This document shows positions 55,396-64,000 of a stretch of DNA of 64,000 nucleotides, piece after piece. Each line of letters begins with the position of its first letter. The stretch's first letter is position 1. The notes below the pieces were generated by a model, which saw nothing but the letters and a program-made list of their open reading frames with translations, was not told where the DNA came from and did not search any database. The translations under genes were made by a program, and so were the position numbers. Origin of the DNA: Kitasatospora acidiphila (GTDB taxonomy: Bacteria > Actinomycetota > Actinomycetes > Streptomycetales > Streptomycetaceae); assembly GCF_006636205.1 (NCBI RefSeq), contig NZ_VIGB01000003.1, positions 2,914,001 through 2,978,000 on the forward strand, in the 5' to 3' direction.

Positions 55396-55422
55396 CGTCC
55401 GGATGCTCGGTGCATCCAGACG
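55396..55422 (+). terminator. Hairpin after lipoprotein gene
   Basis: CGTCCGGATGC-TCGGT-GCATCCAGACG has 11-bp arms with one mismatch, 20 bp after the stop. It is followed by CCAGTG x3 (55423-55440). The remainder up to 55637 has no gene. Confidence 0.6.
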
Positions 55423-55637
55423 CCAGTGCCAGTGCCAGTGCCTGGCAAGCTCTGCCGTATCTGATGGCCCAAGGGAGGGTGCGGCCACGCTGTCCGGCAC
55501 CAGTCGCCGGAGGCGTCGCGGGGTTGGTTGAACCAGGGCACAACTGATTGCCACACCACGGTGCTGGATCGCCACTGAACCAGGGCTCCGATAGCCACTG
55601 CGGCGAGTGATGCGCCAGTTGCTGGCAGCTTGGTGCG

Positions 55638-56729
55638 GTGAACCCCGTACGGGGGTCAATGTCCGATACGCTCGGTGGGGTGAGTGGCCAACGGTTCGCC
55701 TCGGCGACAGGGAGCATGAGCGGCCCGGACTGTCTCGACTACCTGTCTTCGCAGTTCCACATCGGCAGTGTCCGCGAGGTCGTGCACTTGCCCGACGGGC
55801 TGATGAACGACAACTGGCGCATCGAGGCCGACGCCGGGATCTTCGCACTCAAGAAGATCAGAGATGTTCCCTTCGACCTGGCCCGGCGCAACCTCCGGAC
55901 ACTGTCAGCTCTGGCCAAAACCGGCGTCCCGGCGCCGTCGCCGAGGCAGACAGCGGACGCGGACCCGGTCGTCGAAGTGGGCCGGGACGGATTCTCCCTC
56001 GTCTCCTGGGTCGAAGGTCGGCACCGCCCGGGCACCGACCTGCCCCTGAGCGAGGTCACCGCGCTGGGGGCGCTGCTGGGTCACCTGCACGAGGTCCTCA
56101 ACCGCACCTTGACCGGCCTCCCGCCGGTCATCGACGTCCCCGCCGCGTCCGTTACGGCTCCTGAGGCCACCCTCGCTCAGATTGAGCGCTTTCTCGCGCA
56201 GCTCGCCACCTTGGGCGAGCCGACCTCCTTCGACGAAGAGGCGGCCCGATTTCTGGTCGAACGCAGGCTGTTGCTGGAGAAGTTCGCCGACGAGAGGCCA
56301 GTGTCGGCGGCTCCGGCTGGACCCTTCGGCTGGACGCACGGCGACTTCCAGTACCGGAATGTCCTATGGCAGGACAGCGAGATCGTCGCCGTCCTGGACT
56401 GGGACCGCATTCGCGTCCGCCCGTTCGGCGAGGAGGCCGTCCGCACCGCCACGGTGCAGTTCGGCGGTGCGGACGGCGTCCTCGACTCGGAGCGTGTTGC
56501 GGCGTTCATGGACGGCTACCGGTCGGTGATCGCGATCAGCCCGGCGGAGCTGGAGGATGCGGTCAGCCGGTTGTGGTGGAAGCGGATGACGGACCCATGG
56601 GTGCTGGTCTTCCACTACGACCGCAGCGACCACTCATGCGACGACCTCTTCGCCCCTCAGGAGCGGATGCTGTCGTGGTGGACCGAACGCCGCGAGGAGG
56701 TTGTGGCCGCGTTCATTGCTAAAGCGTGA
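55638..56729 (+). CDS. APH-type phosphotransferase (first)
   Basis: Up to 363 residues; GTG 55638, ATG 55659, GTG 55680 and ATG 55716 are possible starts, and conserved sequence begins near 55716. Kinase-like fold: HLPDGLMNDNWRIEADAGIF and FALKKIRDVPFDLARRN (ATP Lys), GPFGWTHGDFQYRNVLW (catalytic HGDxxxxN) and IVAVLDWDRIRVRPFGEEAV (metal Asp). Family members phosphorylate aminoglycosides, choline, homoserine or sugars. Location beside a DegT aminotransferase and a zinc dehydrogenase suggests a sugar or cyclitol kinase. Its 3' end overlaps the convergent dehydrogenase by 11 bp. Confidence 0.8.
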   Translation: MNPVRGSMSDTLGGVSGQRFASATGSMSGPDCLDYLSSQFHIGSVREVVHLPDGLMNDNWRIEADAGIFALKKIRDVPFDLARRNLRTLSALAKTGVPAPSPRQTADADPVVEVGRDGFSLVSWVEGRHRPGTDLPLSEVTALGALLGHLHEVLNRTLTGLPPVIDVPAASVTAPEATLAQIERFLAQLATLGEPTSFDEEAARFLVERRLLLEKFADERPVSAAPAGPFGWTHGDFQYRNVLWQDSEIVAVLDWDRIRVRPFGEEAVRTATVQFGGADGVLDSERVAAFMDGYRSVIAISPAELEDAVSRLWWKRMTDPWVLVFHYDRSDHSCDDLFAPQERMLSWWTERREEVVAAFIAKA

Positions 56730-57810
56730 ACCGGATCATCTGCCGGATACCCTCGCGCGCCGTCGCGGCTCGTAGGGCCTCGTTGATCTCCTGGAGCGGG
56801 CGGCGATGGGTGGCGATATCGTCGGCCGCCAGCATGCCAGTACGGGCGAGGTCGGCGTACCGGGGGATGTCGGCGCGGCTGCGCACGGAGCCCATGACGC
56901 TGCCTCCCAGGGAGCGTCCGTGCCGAAGGAGGCTACCCGGCACCGGCACCGCGGCTCCGGCTGGGAGCATGCCGAGCACGGTGGCCTGTCCGCCGGGCGC
57001 GAGCACCGCGAACGCCTGGCCCGCGGTTTCGATCAGGCCGACCGCCTCGATGGAACGGTTCACACCGCCTGGGGCGACGGCCCGGATCTCCTCCACCGGG
57101 TCCTTGAAGCCGGCGTTGATCGTGACGGTGGCGCCAACCTTGGCTGCGGCGGCCAGCCGGTGGTCTTCCAGGTCGACGGCGATGATCTGTGTCGCACCGG
57201 CGATGCGTGCGCCCTGGACGGCGCCGAGACCGACGCCACCGCAGCCGAAGACGGCAATGCTGTCCCCTGGCTTGGGTTGGGCCACGTTGAAGACCGAAGC
57301 CAGGCCGGTGGTCAGGCAGCATCCCAGGAGGGCGCCGGCGTCATGCGAGATGTCCGGCGGCAGCGGAATGAGGGCGTTGGCGTCGGTGAGCATCAGCTCG
57401 GCGAATGCGGACACGCCGAGGTACTGACGGATCGGCTGGCCGGCCAGGGTCAGGCGGTGGCGTTGACGCTCCTTGCCAGAGGTGTCGGTGCAGTAGACCA
57501 TCGCGCCGGACAGGCAGGCTGCGCAACGGCCGCAGAAGATCTGATCGCAGACGATCACCCGATCCCCAGCAGAGAAGCTGGTGACGCCGGGGCCGACCGC
57601 TTCGATGACTCCACTGGCCTCGTGACCCAGGACAGTGGGGACTGGGTACGGGAAGCGGCCGACTGCGAAGTGCAGGTCGGTCGCGCAGATCCCGGCGCTG
57701 ACGGTGCGGACCAGAACTTCGCCCGCAGCAGGCTCGGCAAGCTCGATCTCCTCGATCGTCAGAGGCTCACCCGGGGCCATGAGGACGGCGGCGCGGCAGC
57801 GGTAGGACAT
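56719..57810 (-). CDS. Zinc-dependent medium-chain alcohol dehydrogenase
   Basis: 363 residues from ATG 57810 with GGAG 9-12 bp upstream. Catalytic zinc ligands lie in SAGICATDLHFAVGRFPYP and VLGHEASGVIEAVGPGV; the structural zinc is CGRCAACLSGAMVYC; the Rossmann loop is VFGCGGVGLGAVQGARIAG with VDLEDHRLA indicating NAD(H). It resembles the actinobacterial class-III/NDMA-linked alcohol dehydrogenases. Next to the aminotransferase it may oxidise a sugar or cyclitol hydroxyl to the ketone that is then transaminated. Confidence 0.85.
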   Translation of the reverse strand: MSYRCRAAVLMAPGEPLTIEEIELAEPAAGEVLVRTVSAGICATDLHFAVGRFPYPVPTVLGHEASGVIEAVGPGVTSFSAGDRVIVCDQIFCGRCAACLSGAMVYCTDTSGKERQRHRLTLAGQPIRQYLGVSAFAELMLTDANALIPLPPDISHDAGALLGCCLTTGLASVFNVAQPKPGDSIAVFGCGGVGLGAVQGARIAGATQIIAVDLEDHRLAAAAKVGATVTINAGFKDPVEEIRAVAPGGVNRSIEAVGLIETAGQAFAVLAPGGQATVLGMLPAGAAVPVPGSLLRHGRSLGGSVMGSVRSRADIPRYADLARTGMLAADDIATHRRPLQEINEALRAATAREGIRQMIRFTL

Positions 57811-57855
57811 GGTCAATGTCTCCTTCGGCTTCGGCTATGTGATGCTGACGGATAC

Positions 57856-59084
57856 TCAGGAGTCAGACAGAGCGCACTGCACGGCCATGACCGTGGCGCT
57901 GGCGACCTGCTCCATGTAGTCAGGGGCCGGGACGTGGGGAATCTTGAGGACGAGCATTTGCCGTCGAGCCCGGTAGTAGTTCGCCAGCATCTGCCGCGTG
58001 GGCGGGGTGTAGGCGGTGTGGGCCAGGTGCGGCCAGTAGCGGGCTGCGAGATCGGGGTGCTGCAGGAGAGGGGCGTTGACCCAGTCCTCGTACAACGGCC
58101 TGATCGGCACCCTGGCTTGCGTCAGCATGTCCCGCAGCCGCTGAGGGTCATGGACGCGCTGGGTGAGGATGAGCGGGGTGCCGTACCACCCCGCACCGAG
58201 GTCTCATCGAGCGTGGGGACGGTGATGGGTGCATCGAAGCTGGCCAGGACTTCGCACAGGGTGGCGAAGTTAGCCTCGGCGGCCTTCATCCGCCCAGGCA
58301 GGCCGCGTAGTTGCTCGGTGGCGATGACGGCGGACAGCACGGGCATCCGGAATTTGTAGGCGGCCCCGCTCGCGGCCATGGGGCGAAGGCTCGCCAGGGT
58401 GAGTTCCCGGTCCAGGCGCCGGGGGTGGTGGCCGAGAGTGAGAGCGCGCTCGTAGACCTGGCGGTCAGAGGTGGTCATCACCCCGCCCTCACCGCCGGAG
58501 ACGGACTTGGACTCCTGGAGGCTGAAGCACCCGGCCGCTCCCCAGGAGCCGACCGGTCGTCCTCGGTAGACGGCGCCGTGGGCGTGGGAGCAGTCCTCCA
58601 CGATGGGCAGCTTGGTCACGTCGGCGAGGTCGTCCATCCGTGCGGGGATGCCCCAGGCATGGGTGGCGAGCACGGCTGAGTAGGTACCGGGCAGATGGGC
58701 GAGGCTGTCAGCGGACAGGTTGGGGCTGGTCTGCTCGATATCGCAGAAGACGGGGTAGGAGCCGGCCTGGAGGACCGCGGTGATCGCGGAGACCCACGTC
58801 ATCGGGGAGACCACGACGCCGGCGTGCGGACCAGCACCGACCCCGTGCAGCGCGGCATGCAGAGACGCGGTACCGGAGTTGAAGGACAGCGCGTGCTGGG
58901 CGCCGGTCAGGGCGGTGAACGCGTCTTCGATGGCGGCGATCCTGGGACCACGGTCGATGTCCGACAGGTGACCGTCTTCTAGGGCCGCGCAAACGGCCTC
59001 CTTCTCGGCCGTGCCGTACTTGGCGGTGCGCGGGAACGGGATGGCAACGACCTGTCGACCGGCGGTGCTGGAGCGGTCAGCCAC
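57856..59084 (-). CDS. DegT/DnrJ/EryC1/StrS aminotransferase, frame broken once
   Basis: GTG 59084 is taken as start. PLP-dependent sugar aminotransferase: FPRTAKYGTAEKEAVCAALE, ALSFNSGTASLHAALHGVGA, VVSPMTWVSAITAVLQAGSY, PIVEDCSHAHGAVYRGRPVG and the Schiff-base Lys in CFSLQESKSVSGGEGG. The frame fails at the C-run 58189-58192 (plus strand); one extra base restores TSVRGWYGTPLILTQRV and joins the 90-residue 3' part (57856-58128) into a normal ~409-residue enzyme. It would aminate a keto-sugar or keto-cyclitol. Its start overlaps the cupin stop by 8 bp. Confidence 0.85.
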
Positions 59085-59478
59085 AGTGACCTGCTTCGGT
59101 GTTCGGGTGAGCGGGGACGAGGTGCTTGGCGGCGTCGCTGGGGGTGCGGTGCAGGTGGGCACCGGCCGAGCCGTTCGGCCTGTCGAAGGAGAGCCAGAAG
59201 ACGCGCAGTTCATCGCTGACGTTGAGGATGTCGTGCTCCAGGCCAGGGGCGGTGTAGACGATGTCGCCGGGGCCGACCTGGTGCTCGGTGCCGCCGACCA
59301 AGACAGTGCCTCGGCCGGCGGCGACCATCCACAGCTCGGGGAAGTCGTGGTAGTGCCGGTCGAAACGGGCGGTGCCATCGGCTCGGATGACGAACTGGCC
59401 GGAGGAAAACACCGAACTGCCGTCGGGCAAGTCGGCGGTGGTGATCCGCTGGCGGTCAGCAGCGTGGAACACGGTCAC
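59077..59478 (-). CDS. Cupin-domain protein
   Basis: 133 residues from GTG 59478 (AAGGA upstream). Single cupin: FDRHYHDFPELWMVAAGRGT with His-His-Glu metal ligands, then GPGDIVYTAPGLEHDILNVS with the third His. It could be a sugar isomerase/epimerase-like enzyme or a ligand-binding regulator. It overlaps the aminotransferase gene, so it belongs to the same pathway operon. Confidence 0.78.
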   Translation of the reverse strand: MTVFHAADRQRITTADLPDGSSVFSSGQFVIRADGTARFDRHYHDFPELWMVAAGRGTVLVGGTEHQVGPGDIVYTAPGLEHDILNVSDELRVFWLSFDRPNGSAGAHLHRTPSDAAKHLVPAHPNTEAGHCG

Positions 59479-59503
59479 GGGGAACGGTCCTTCCGATCGA
59501 GTG

Positions 59504-60171
59504 TCAGAGGTTTGAGGTGATGCGCGGCAGAAGGGAGAGGTCACCGCTGGACATGTCGTCCAGTTCCGCGGCGATCTGCGCGGTCCGCAGCTCGACCAGC
59601 GCGGTGTCGTTGCACAAGGCGTGGTAGTTCAGGAGGGAGACGGCAATTCGCAGGCGGCACAGCGCCAGCGGCATGAGGGCCTTCACCGGCTTGTCATCCT
59701 CGAAGTAGCCCGCGAACAAGGCTGCCGACATCTCCAGCGGTTCCTGAAGGGAGAATCCGGCGAGGTCGGCGACCGGGGCACCACCGCGTACGCTCTCCAG
59801 GTCGATGACGCCGGTGATCTCCTGCCCCTCGCTGAACACGTGCCGGGCCACGAGGTCGCCGTGCAGCAGCCGCGCCGGTGTGCGCGACATGAGCCTGGCG
59901 CCCAGGTGCAGCGTTCGGTAGGCACGCCCGAGCAGTGCGACGGTGTCGCTGGGCAGCGTCGGTGGAGGCTCGATGGTCGTGGCGGCCCGCAGCCAGTCGC
60001 GACAACTGGCGTACTGGCCCCCGCCGTTCGCAGGGTCGATGCGCCCGAAACCCGTGACGGCGACGTCGTGAATCCGGCGCAGGGTGACGCCGGCGCGCAC
60101 GGCTGCCGCAGCGTCGGTACTCCCGGTGCTGGCGTAGTCGAGAGGGCGGCCAGGGCAGCGGGTCTCCACGG
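59504..60171 (-). pseudogene. APH-type phosphotransferase (second), 5' end missing
   Basis: The C-terminal ~220 residues of an aminoglycoside/sugar phosphotransferase: TRCPGRPLDYAS (hinge), VTLRRIHDVAVTGFGRIDPA, ARLLHGDLVARHVFSEGQEI (HGD catalytic loop) and GVIDLESVRGGAPVADLAGF (metal Asp). The N-lobe with the ATP lysine is absent. Similarity to the family ends at about 60170, exactly where the plus-strand lectin gene also begins abruptly. The frame continues to 60214, but those codons are antisense to the lectin gene. Confidence 0.75.
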
Positions 60172-61170
60172 TTGACCTTCGACAGCAACGGCATTCCGAC
60201 CGCCACGCTGACACCGCCCACCAACACCCCTCTGGTCTCCGCCGTGGTCGGCAGCAACAACAGCACGCTGTGCGCCGATGACGGCGGCGGCATCAGCGAC
60301 GGCGCGACCGTCCGCCTGTGGCAGTGCAACAGCACTCCCGCCCAGGCCGTCACATACGGAGCCGACAACACCCTTCACTTCGTGGGCAAGTGCCTGGACG
60401 TCACCAAGGCCGGCACTGCGGCGGGCACCAAAGTCCAGCTGTGGACGTGCAACGGCAGCCCCGCCCAGCAGTGGGTCCCCGGCACCAGCGCCGGATCGTT
60501 GCAGAACCCGAACTCCGGCATGTGCCTGGATGACCCCCAGGGCAGCACCGACGGCACCGCCCAACTGCAGATCTGGGCCTGCAACAGCACCAGCTCTCAG
60601 AACTGGGCGTCCGGCACTGCCCTGCCCACTCCGCAGACCATCCTCAACATCGGCCTCAACAGCACCACCTTTCCAAGCGTGATCACGCCCGGTGACGTGA
60701 ACGGCGACGGCAACCCCGACCTCTACGCCGTCAACAACCTTCAGCAGGTCTACGAATACCCAGGCGTCGCACCGAACGGCAGCACACCCCGGCTCGGCAA
60801 CCCCGTCACGCTCGGACTCCTCGGCGCCAACGTCAACCCCACCCTCACCGGCGGCAGCATCCTGCGCCCGGGCGACACCGCCTACTCGGGACACACGCGC
60901 CTGGTCATGCAACCGGACGGGAACCTCGTCCTCTACTCCCTGAAAACCGGCCAATCCCTGTGGTCCACCAAGACCTACAACAACCCCGGTGCCTGGGCCA
61001 CCATGCAAACCGACGGCAACCTCGTCGTCTACAAGCCCCTGACCGACGCCAACGGCAACCCCACCTACCCCACTCCCGGCACCGCGGCGAACACCCTGTG
61101 GAGCAGCGCCACCCCGGGCAACTCGGGCGCCAAGGCCGTCGTCCAGGACGACTGCAACTTCGTCATCTAA
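60172..61170 (+). pseudogene. Secreted lectin-domain protein, 5' end missing
   Basis: 333 codons with no signal peptide; the only start is a TTG in mid-protein. A ricin-type beta-trefoil comes first (LCADDGGGISDGATVRLWQC, CLDVTKAGTAAGTKVQLWTC, CNGSPAQQWVPG). An FG-GAP calcium motif (DVNGDGNPDLYAVNNLQQ) and a bulb-type mannose-binding lectin (LVMQPDGNLVLYS, ATMQTDGNLVVYK) follow. Such tails normally follow a secreted hydrolase domain. The loss of the front at about 60172 mirrors the loss of the adjoining phosphotransferase front. Confidence 0.75.
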
Positions 61171-61173
61171 ACC

Positions 61174-61212
61174 ACGCCCCGCCGATCCGAGCCGGATCAG
61201 CGGGGCGTTTTT
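61174..61212 (+). terminator. Rho-independent terminator
   Basis: ACGCCCCGC pairs with GCGGGGCGT, with inner GATCC/GGATC, followed by TTTTT. Three bp after the lectin stop; the clearest terminator in the window. Confidence 0.9.
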
Positions 61213-61358
61213 GCTGGTCAGAGGCCTTACTGTGGCCTAGTCCGAGCCGAGCAGCGCGGGTCCTCGCCGCTGGCGACATGGCACGCTGCCGCTGAGCCGG
61301 AGGGCGCGCGGACAGGCGTCGCTAGAGCCCTGGACCCAAGCCCAGCCCCAGCCGCACC

Positions 61359-61382
61359 GCTGGCTGCTCCGAGCGGCCAGCG
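61359..61382 (-). terminator. Possible hairpin after GT39 gene
   Basis: CGCTGGC / GCCAGCG arms (about 61358-61382), 54 bp beyond the stop of the minus-strand glycosyltransferase. No T-tract. The rest of 61213-61435 shows no gene. Confidence 0.35.
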
Positions 61383-61435
61383 GGCTCAGGGCCGCCGGGT
61401 GCTCGGAGTCGGCGGCTGCTCCGCTCCGGGCGTGC

Positions 61436-63484
61436 TCAGGATGATGTCTGCCGTACCCAGATCTCGAAGTGGCCGCCGCCGGTGGAGGTCTGGTAGGGCA
61501 GGGCGCTGAGGAGGCGGTAGTGGCCGGTGGAGCGCAGTTCCTGGCGGACCGCGTCCTCGGCGGCGGGGAGTCCGTTGGAGTAGTCCAGGACGACGCCGTC
61601 GAAGTAGCCGTCGTCGACGGCGGCGCGGTAGCCGGGGATCCCGGAGAGGTGTCGGCCGTCCTTCGTCTTGTAGTCGATGTAGAAGAACGACAGCCAGTCC
61701 TGGTAGGAGGTCAGGTGCTCCCGGCTCAGGTAGTAGATGGGGCCTTCCTCCGGGTCGCCGAGCCAGTGCTGCCCGGGGCGCACCGTGTAGGCGAGCTGCG
61801 GGATCAGGTAGCGGGTGTCCGGCCAGCTGCCGTAGTAGGAGACGGACTGGCTCATGCCCAGCGTGAGCGCCAGCACACCGATGGCGATGGCCCACTGCGG
61901 GAACTTGAAGTGGGCGCCCATCAGCCGGGTGACGCCGACGCCCGCCATCGGCGCGGCGAAGAAGAGTCCGAATCCGATGTGCTTCTGCAGCGAGGTCTCC
62001 GACTGCAGGTGGATCTGGTAGGCCGGTGCCAGCAGCGCCGTGCCGGTCAGCAGCACGCCGATGGCGGTCCGCCAGCGCCGGCCCGGGACCGCCCGCCGCC
62101 ATCCCGGGACCTCGCTGAGCCGTGCGGTGCGGGCGTAGAGCACCGAGCCGACCGTCGCCACGGCCACCAGCGGGCCCGCCCAGCGGCCGCTGGCCTGCAG
62201 GATCTGCAACGCGGTGGTGGTGCCGTGGGCGCGGGCGGTCGTGGTGCTCTGGATCGCGCTCAGGTAGCCGCTGCTCAGCAGTGCCGCCACCAGTGCCGTC
62301 ACCGTCGTACCGGCGAAGACGGCGCCGCGCTGCAGGGCGCCGCGCATCCCGTGGGAGCGGTAGGCGGCCAGGACCAGGAGCAGCACGAGGGTGGGCAGGA
62401 ACAGCGCGGAGGCGTACTTGACGCCCACGGCCAGGGCGGTGATCAGCCCCACGGGGGCGGTCAGCGCCCAGTGCCGGGGGGCCACGGTTACCAGCTGCCA
62501 GGCGCTCAGGGCGAGCAGGCAGACGGCCATCGCGTCGTAGGTGGCGAAGTGGCCGAGGAAGAGCGTCGGCATGGACACCGAGAACAGGGCTGCCGCGCAC
62601 AGGCCGGCGCGCTCGTTGAACAGCCGCCTGGTCAGCCCGTACAGGCAGGCGGTGGCGACCAGCATGAACACCAGGCTCATGGCTCGGACCCCGGCCAGGC
62701 CGAACAGCGAGTCGACCGAGGCGGCCAGCACCGGGTAGAGGGTGGGCGCACCGGAGAAGTAGCTGCCGAAGCCGCCGTATTCGATGTGGCCGTAGAACAG
62801 GTGCCCGATCTCCACGTGTCCGGCGTAGATGTACAGCGCCTCGTCCTCGAACGCGGCGTTGGCCAGTCGCAGCGACAGCGCGGCCTGCACCAGCAGGATC
62901 ACCAGCAGCAGCGCCTGGCTGACCAGGCGGCGCCGGCGGCCGGTGTCGGACGCCCAGCCCATGGCCGGCACCGGGGGCAGGGTCCAGCCGGGCAGCGGCG
63001 GTTCGACGAATGCGTAGCCGGGATCGGGGTCCGCCGGCATGGGGGGCAGCACCCGTAGCTGCATGGTCCGGGAGTTGAGCGGCTCCGGGTACTCCTGCGG
63101 CTCGGGGGCCTCGGTTCGGCGCGGGCCGGGGAAGGAGCGCAGGATGCGCAGCGGCATGGTGGTGGAGTTGATCGGCTCGAACGGCTCCGGGCCGTCGTCG
63201 TCCTCGAAGCCGATGAAGCCCGCGGAGCCCCTGGGGCCGACGGAGCGCGTCGAGCCCATCGCGGGCCGGGCCGCGGGTGCCGCCGGCCGGCCCTGGTCGG
63301 GCAGCTCCCGCAGGATGCGCAGCGGCATCGTCCTGGAGTTGAGCGGCTCGGCGAACGCGTCCTCGCGCGCGGGTGCCGGCGCCGGCACCCGCGCCGCAGG
63401 AGTCGCCCCGCCGATCGGTCGGCCCTGCGCCGGGCTCGCGCCGTCGTCGGGAACCTGGCCGGCCTCGGCCTGGGTGTCGGTCAT
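61436..63484 (-). CDS. GT39-type membrane glycosyltransferase with repeated N-terminal motif
   Basis: 682 residues from ATG 63484, overlapping the GH26 stop (ATGA). About 185 cytoplasmic residues contain three copies of E-P-x-N-S-x-T-M-x-L-R-x-L (residues 46-62, 103-119, 134-150). Then come 11-13 membrane helices starting with LVSQALLLVILLVQAALSLR. The first outer loop has FEDEALYIYAGHVEIGHLFY, the acidic motif of PMT/ArnT-type enzymes, which use polyprenyl-phosphate sugars. A C-terminal soluble domain follows (GPIYYLSREHLTSYQDWLSF). It probably transfers a sugar to an exported acceptor. Confidence 0.82.
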   Translation of the reverse strand: MTDTQAEAGQVPDDGASPAQGRPIGGATPAARVPAPAPAREDAFAEPLNSRTMPLRILRELPDQGRPAAPAARPAMGSTRSVGPRGSAGFIGFEDDDGPEPFEPINSTTMPLRILRSFPGPRRTEAPEPQEYPEPLNSRTMQLRVLPPMPADPDPGYAFVEPPLPGWTLPPVPAMGWASDTGRRRRLVSQALLLVILLVQAALSLRLANAAFEDEALYIYAGHVEIGHLFYGHIEYGGFGSYFSGAPTLYPVLAASVDSLFGLAGVRAMSLVFMLVATACLYGLTRRLFNERAGLCAAALFSVSMPTLFLGHFATYDAMAVCLLALSAWQLVTVAPRHWALTAPVGLITALAVGVKYASALFLPTLVLLLVLAAYRSHGMRGALQRGAVFAGTTVTALVAALLSSGYLSAIQSTTTARAHGTTTALQILQASGRWAGPLVAVATVGSVLYARTARLSEVPGWRRAVPGRRWRTAIGVLLTGTALLAPAYQIHLQSETSLQKHIGFGLFFAAPMAGVGVTRLMGAHFKFPQWAIAIGVLALTLGMSQSVSYYGSWPDTRYLIPQLAYTVRPGQHWLGDPEEGPIYYLSREHLTSYQDWLSFFYIDYKTKDGRHLSGIPGYRAAVDDGYFDGVVLDYSNGLPAAEDAVRQELRSTGHYRLLSALPYQTSTGGGHFEIWVRQTSS

Positions 63485-64000
63485 TTCAGGCCCGTCAGGT
63501 TGATGTCGTACGCGGGGTTCGCGGCGCCGGCGCGGAAGGCGGCCAGCGTGTCCGGGCTGCTGTCGACCCGCCAGTCGGTCTCCTTGTTCAGGTCGAACCA
63601 GATGAAGCCGACCACGTCCGGCTGGTCCGCCACCGTCTTCAGCAGTTCGGTGATCTGCCCGGGTTTGCGCGGGCTCGGCTGGGAGCCGGTCTCGGCCAGC
63701 AGGAAGGGCCGCTGGGTGAAGGTGCGGATCTGACTGAAGGTCGGGCCGAACAGCTGGCTGAAGTTCTGCGCTCCGGTCAGCGCGTAGTAGCCGACCACGC
63801 CGACCCAGTCGACGTAGCCGTCCCCGGGGTAGTAGGGCTTGAGGGCCACGTTCGGCGCCGGGTTGACGATGTTCGGGCTCCAGACCCAGATCACCGTTGA
63901 GACGCCCTGGTCCTGGAAGACGTCATGGACGTGCTGCCAGGCCTTGACGAAGTCGGCGGCGTTCGACTGCTTGGTGCCCCAGGGGTACCAGTTGCCGTTC
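63481..64000 (-). CDS. GH26-like endo-mannanase-type protein (5' end outside window)
   Basis: C-terminal ~172 residues of a GH26 (beta-mannanase-like) barrel: NGNWYPWG just inside the window edge normally follows the acid/base Glu; STVIWVWSPNIVNP, VDWVGVVGYYALTGAQNFSQ, FLLAETGSQPSPRKPGQITE with the nucleophile Glu, and DVVGFIWFDLNKETDWRVDS complete the barrel. The stop overlaps the GT39 start, so hydrolase and transferase are translationally coupled and may act on the same surface glycan. Confidence 0.8.
   Translation of the reverse strand, partial: NGNWYPWGTKQSNAADFVKAWQHVHDVFQDQGVSTVIWVWSPNIVNPAPNVALKPYYPGDGYVDWVGVVGYYALTGAQNFSQLFGPTFSQIRTFTQRPFLLAETGSQPSPRKPGQITELLKTVADQPDVVGFIWFDLNKETDWRVDSSPDTLAAFRAGAANPAYDINLTGLK

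Noticed and set aside
60172..60180. TTG 60172 as a genuine start of the lectin protein
   Set aside because: No ribosome site or signal peptide, and the reading begins in mid-domain of an exported protein type.

Overview
The window is high-GC actinobacterial DNA. Codon use with G or C at nearly every third position, GTG/TTG starts behind AGGAGG-type ribosome sites, LGFP-repeat cell-wall proteins, a PknG locus, EttA, HNH and MscS genes all point to Streptomycetaceae (Streptomyces, Kitasatospora or Streptacidiphilus). The genus cannot be resolved from the sequence alone.

Layout. 1-4.3 kb: secreted wall-active proteins (NlpC/P60+LGFP, lysozyme-like+LGFP, DUF4185, HTH-TM-transglycosylase). 4.4-8.1 kb: VIT1-type transporter, GNAT, a small membrane protein and malQ. 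8.4-13.3 kb: a large GH84 N-acetylglucosaminidase and an HNH protein. 13.5-18.3 kb: MscS, then a ROK regulator - GH4 - sugar kinase operon with an operator-like palindrome. 18.5-24.5 kb: SnoaL-like, MFS, membrane protein, DedA, ZIP, nucleosidase, CtaG. 24.7-34.8 kb: a signalling locus (GlnX-like sensor, GlnH-like binding protein, coiled-coil protein, PknG kinase, PP2C phosphatase, VWA protein, FHA protein). The kinase, phosphatase and FHA protein all begin with short zinc ribbons. 34.9-43.1 kb: truncated haemoglobin and an FtsX-permease/permease/ATPase operon. 43.2-48.0 kb: conserved protein, thioesterase, ettA, ssb. 48.6 kb: tRNA-Arg(TCT), whose 3' half is overlapped by a large serine recombinase.

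From 48.7 kb the DNA looks accessory: recombinase, small coupled ORF, DNA methyltransferase and an apparently catalytically dead methyltransferase paralogue, an IS21-type transposase relic, a beheaded repeat protein, a lipoprotein/membrane protein with a recombinase-fold-like cytoplasmic domain, and a small aminosugar or aminocyclitol-like set (two APH-type kinases, zinc dehydrogenase, DegT aminotransferase, cupin). This ends at about 60.17 kb, where two genes, both lacking their 5' ends, meet head to head. A GH26 - GT39 pair closes the window.

A warning applies throughout. At least ten places in nine genes show a reading frame broken by what looks like loss of exactly one base, mostly in G or C runs. 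The simplest reading is an assembly with uncorrected homopolymer errors rather than ten real pseudogenising mutations. The affected genes are annotated across the break, and each break is given with its position.
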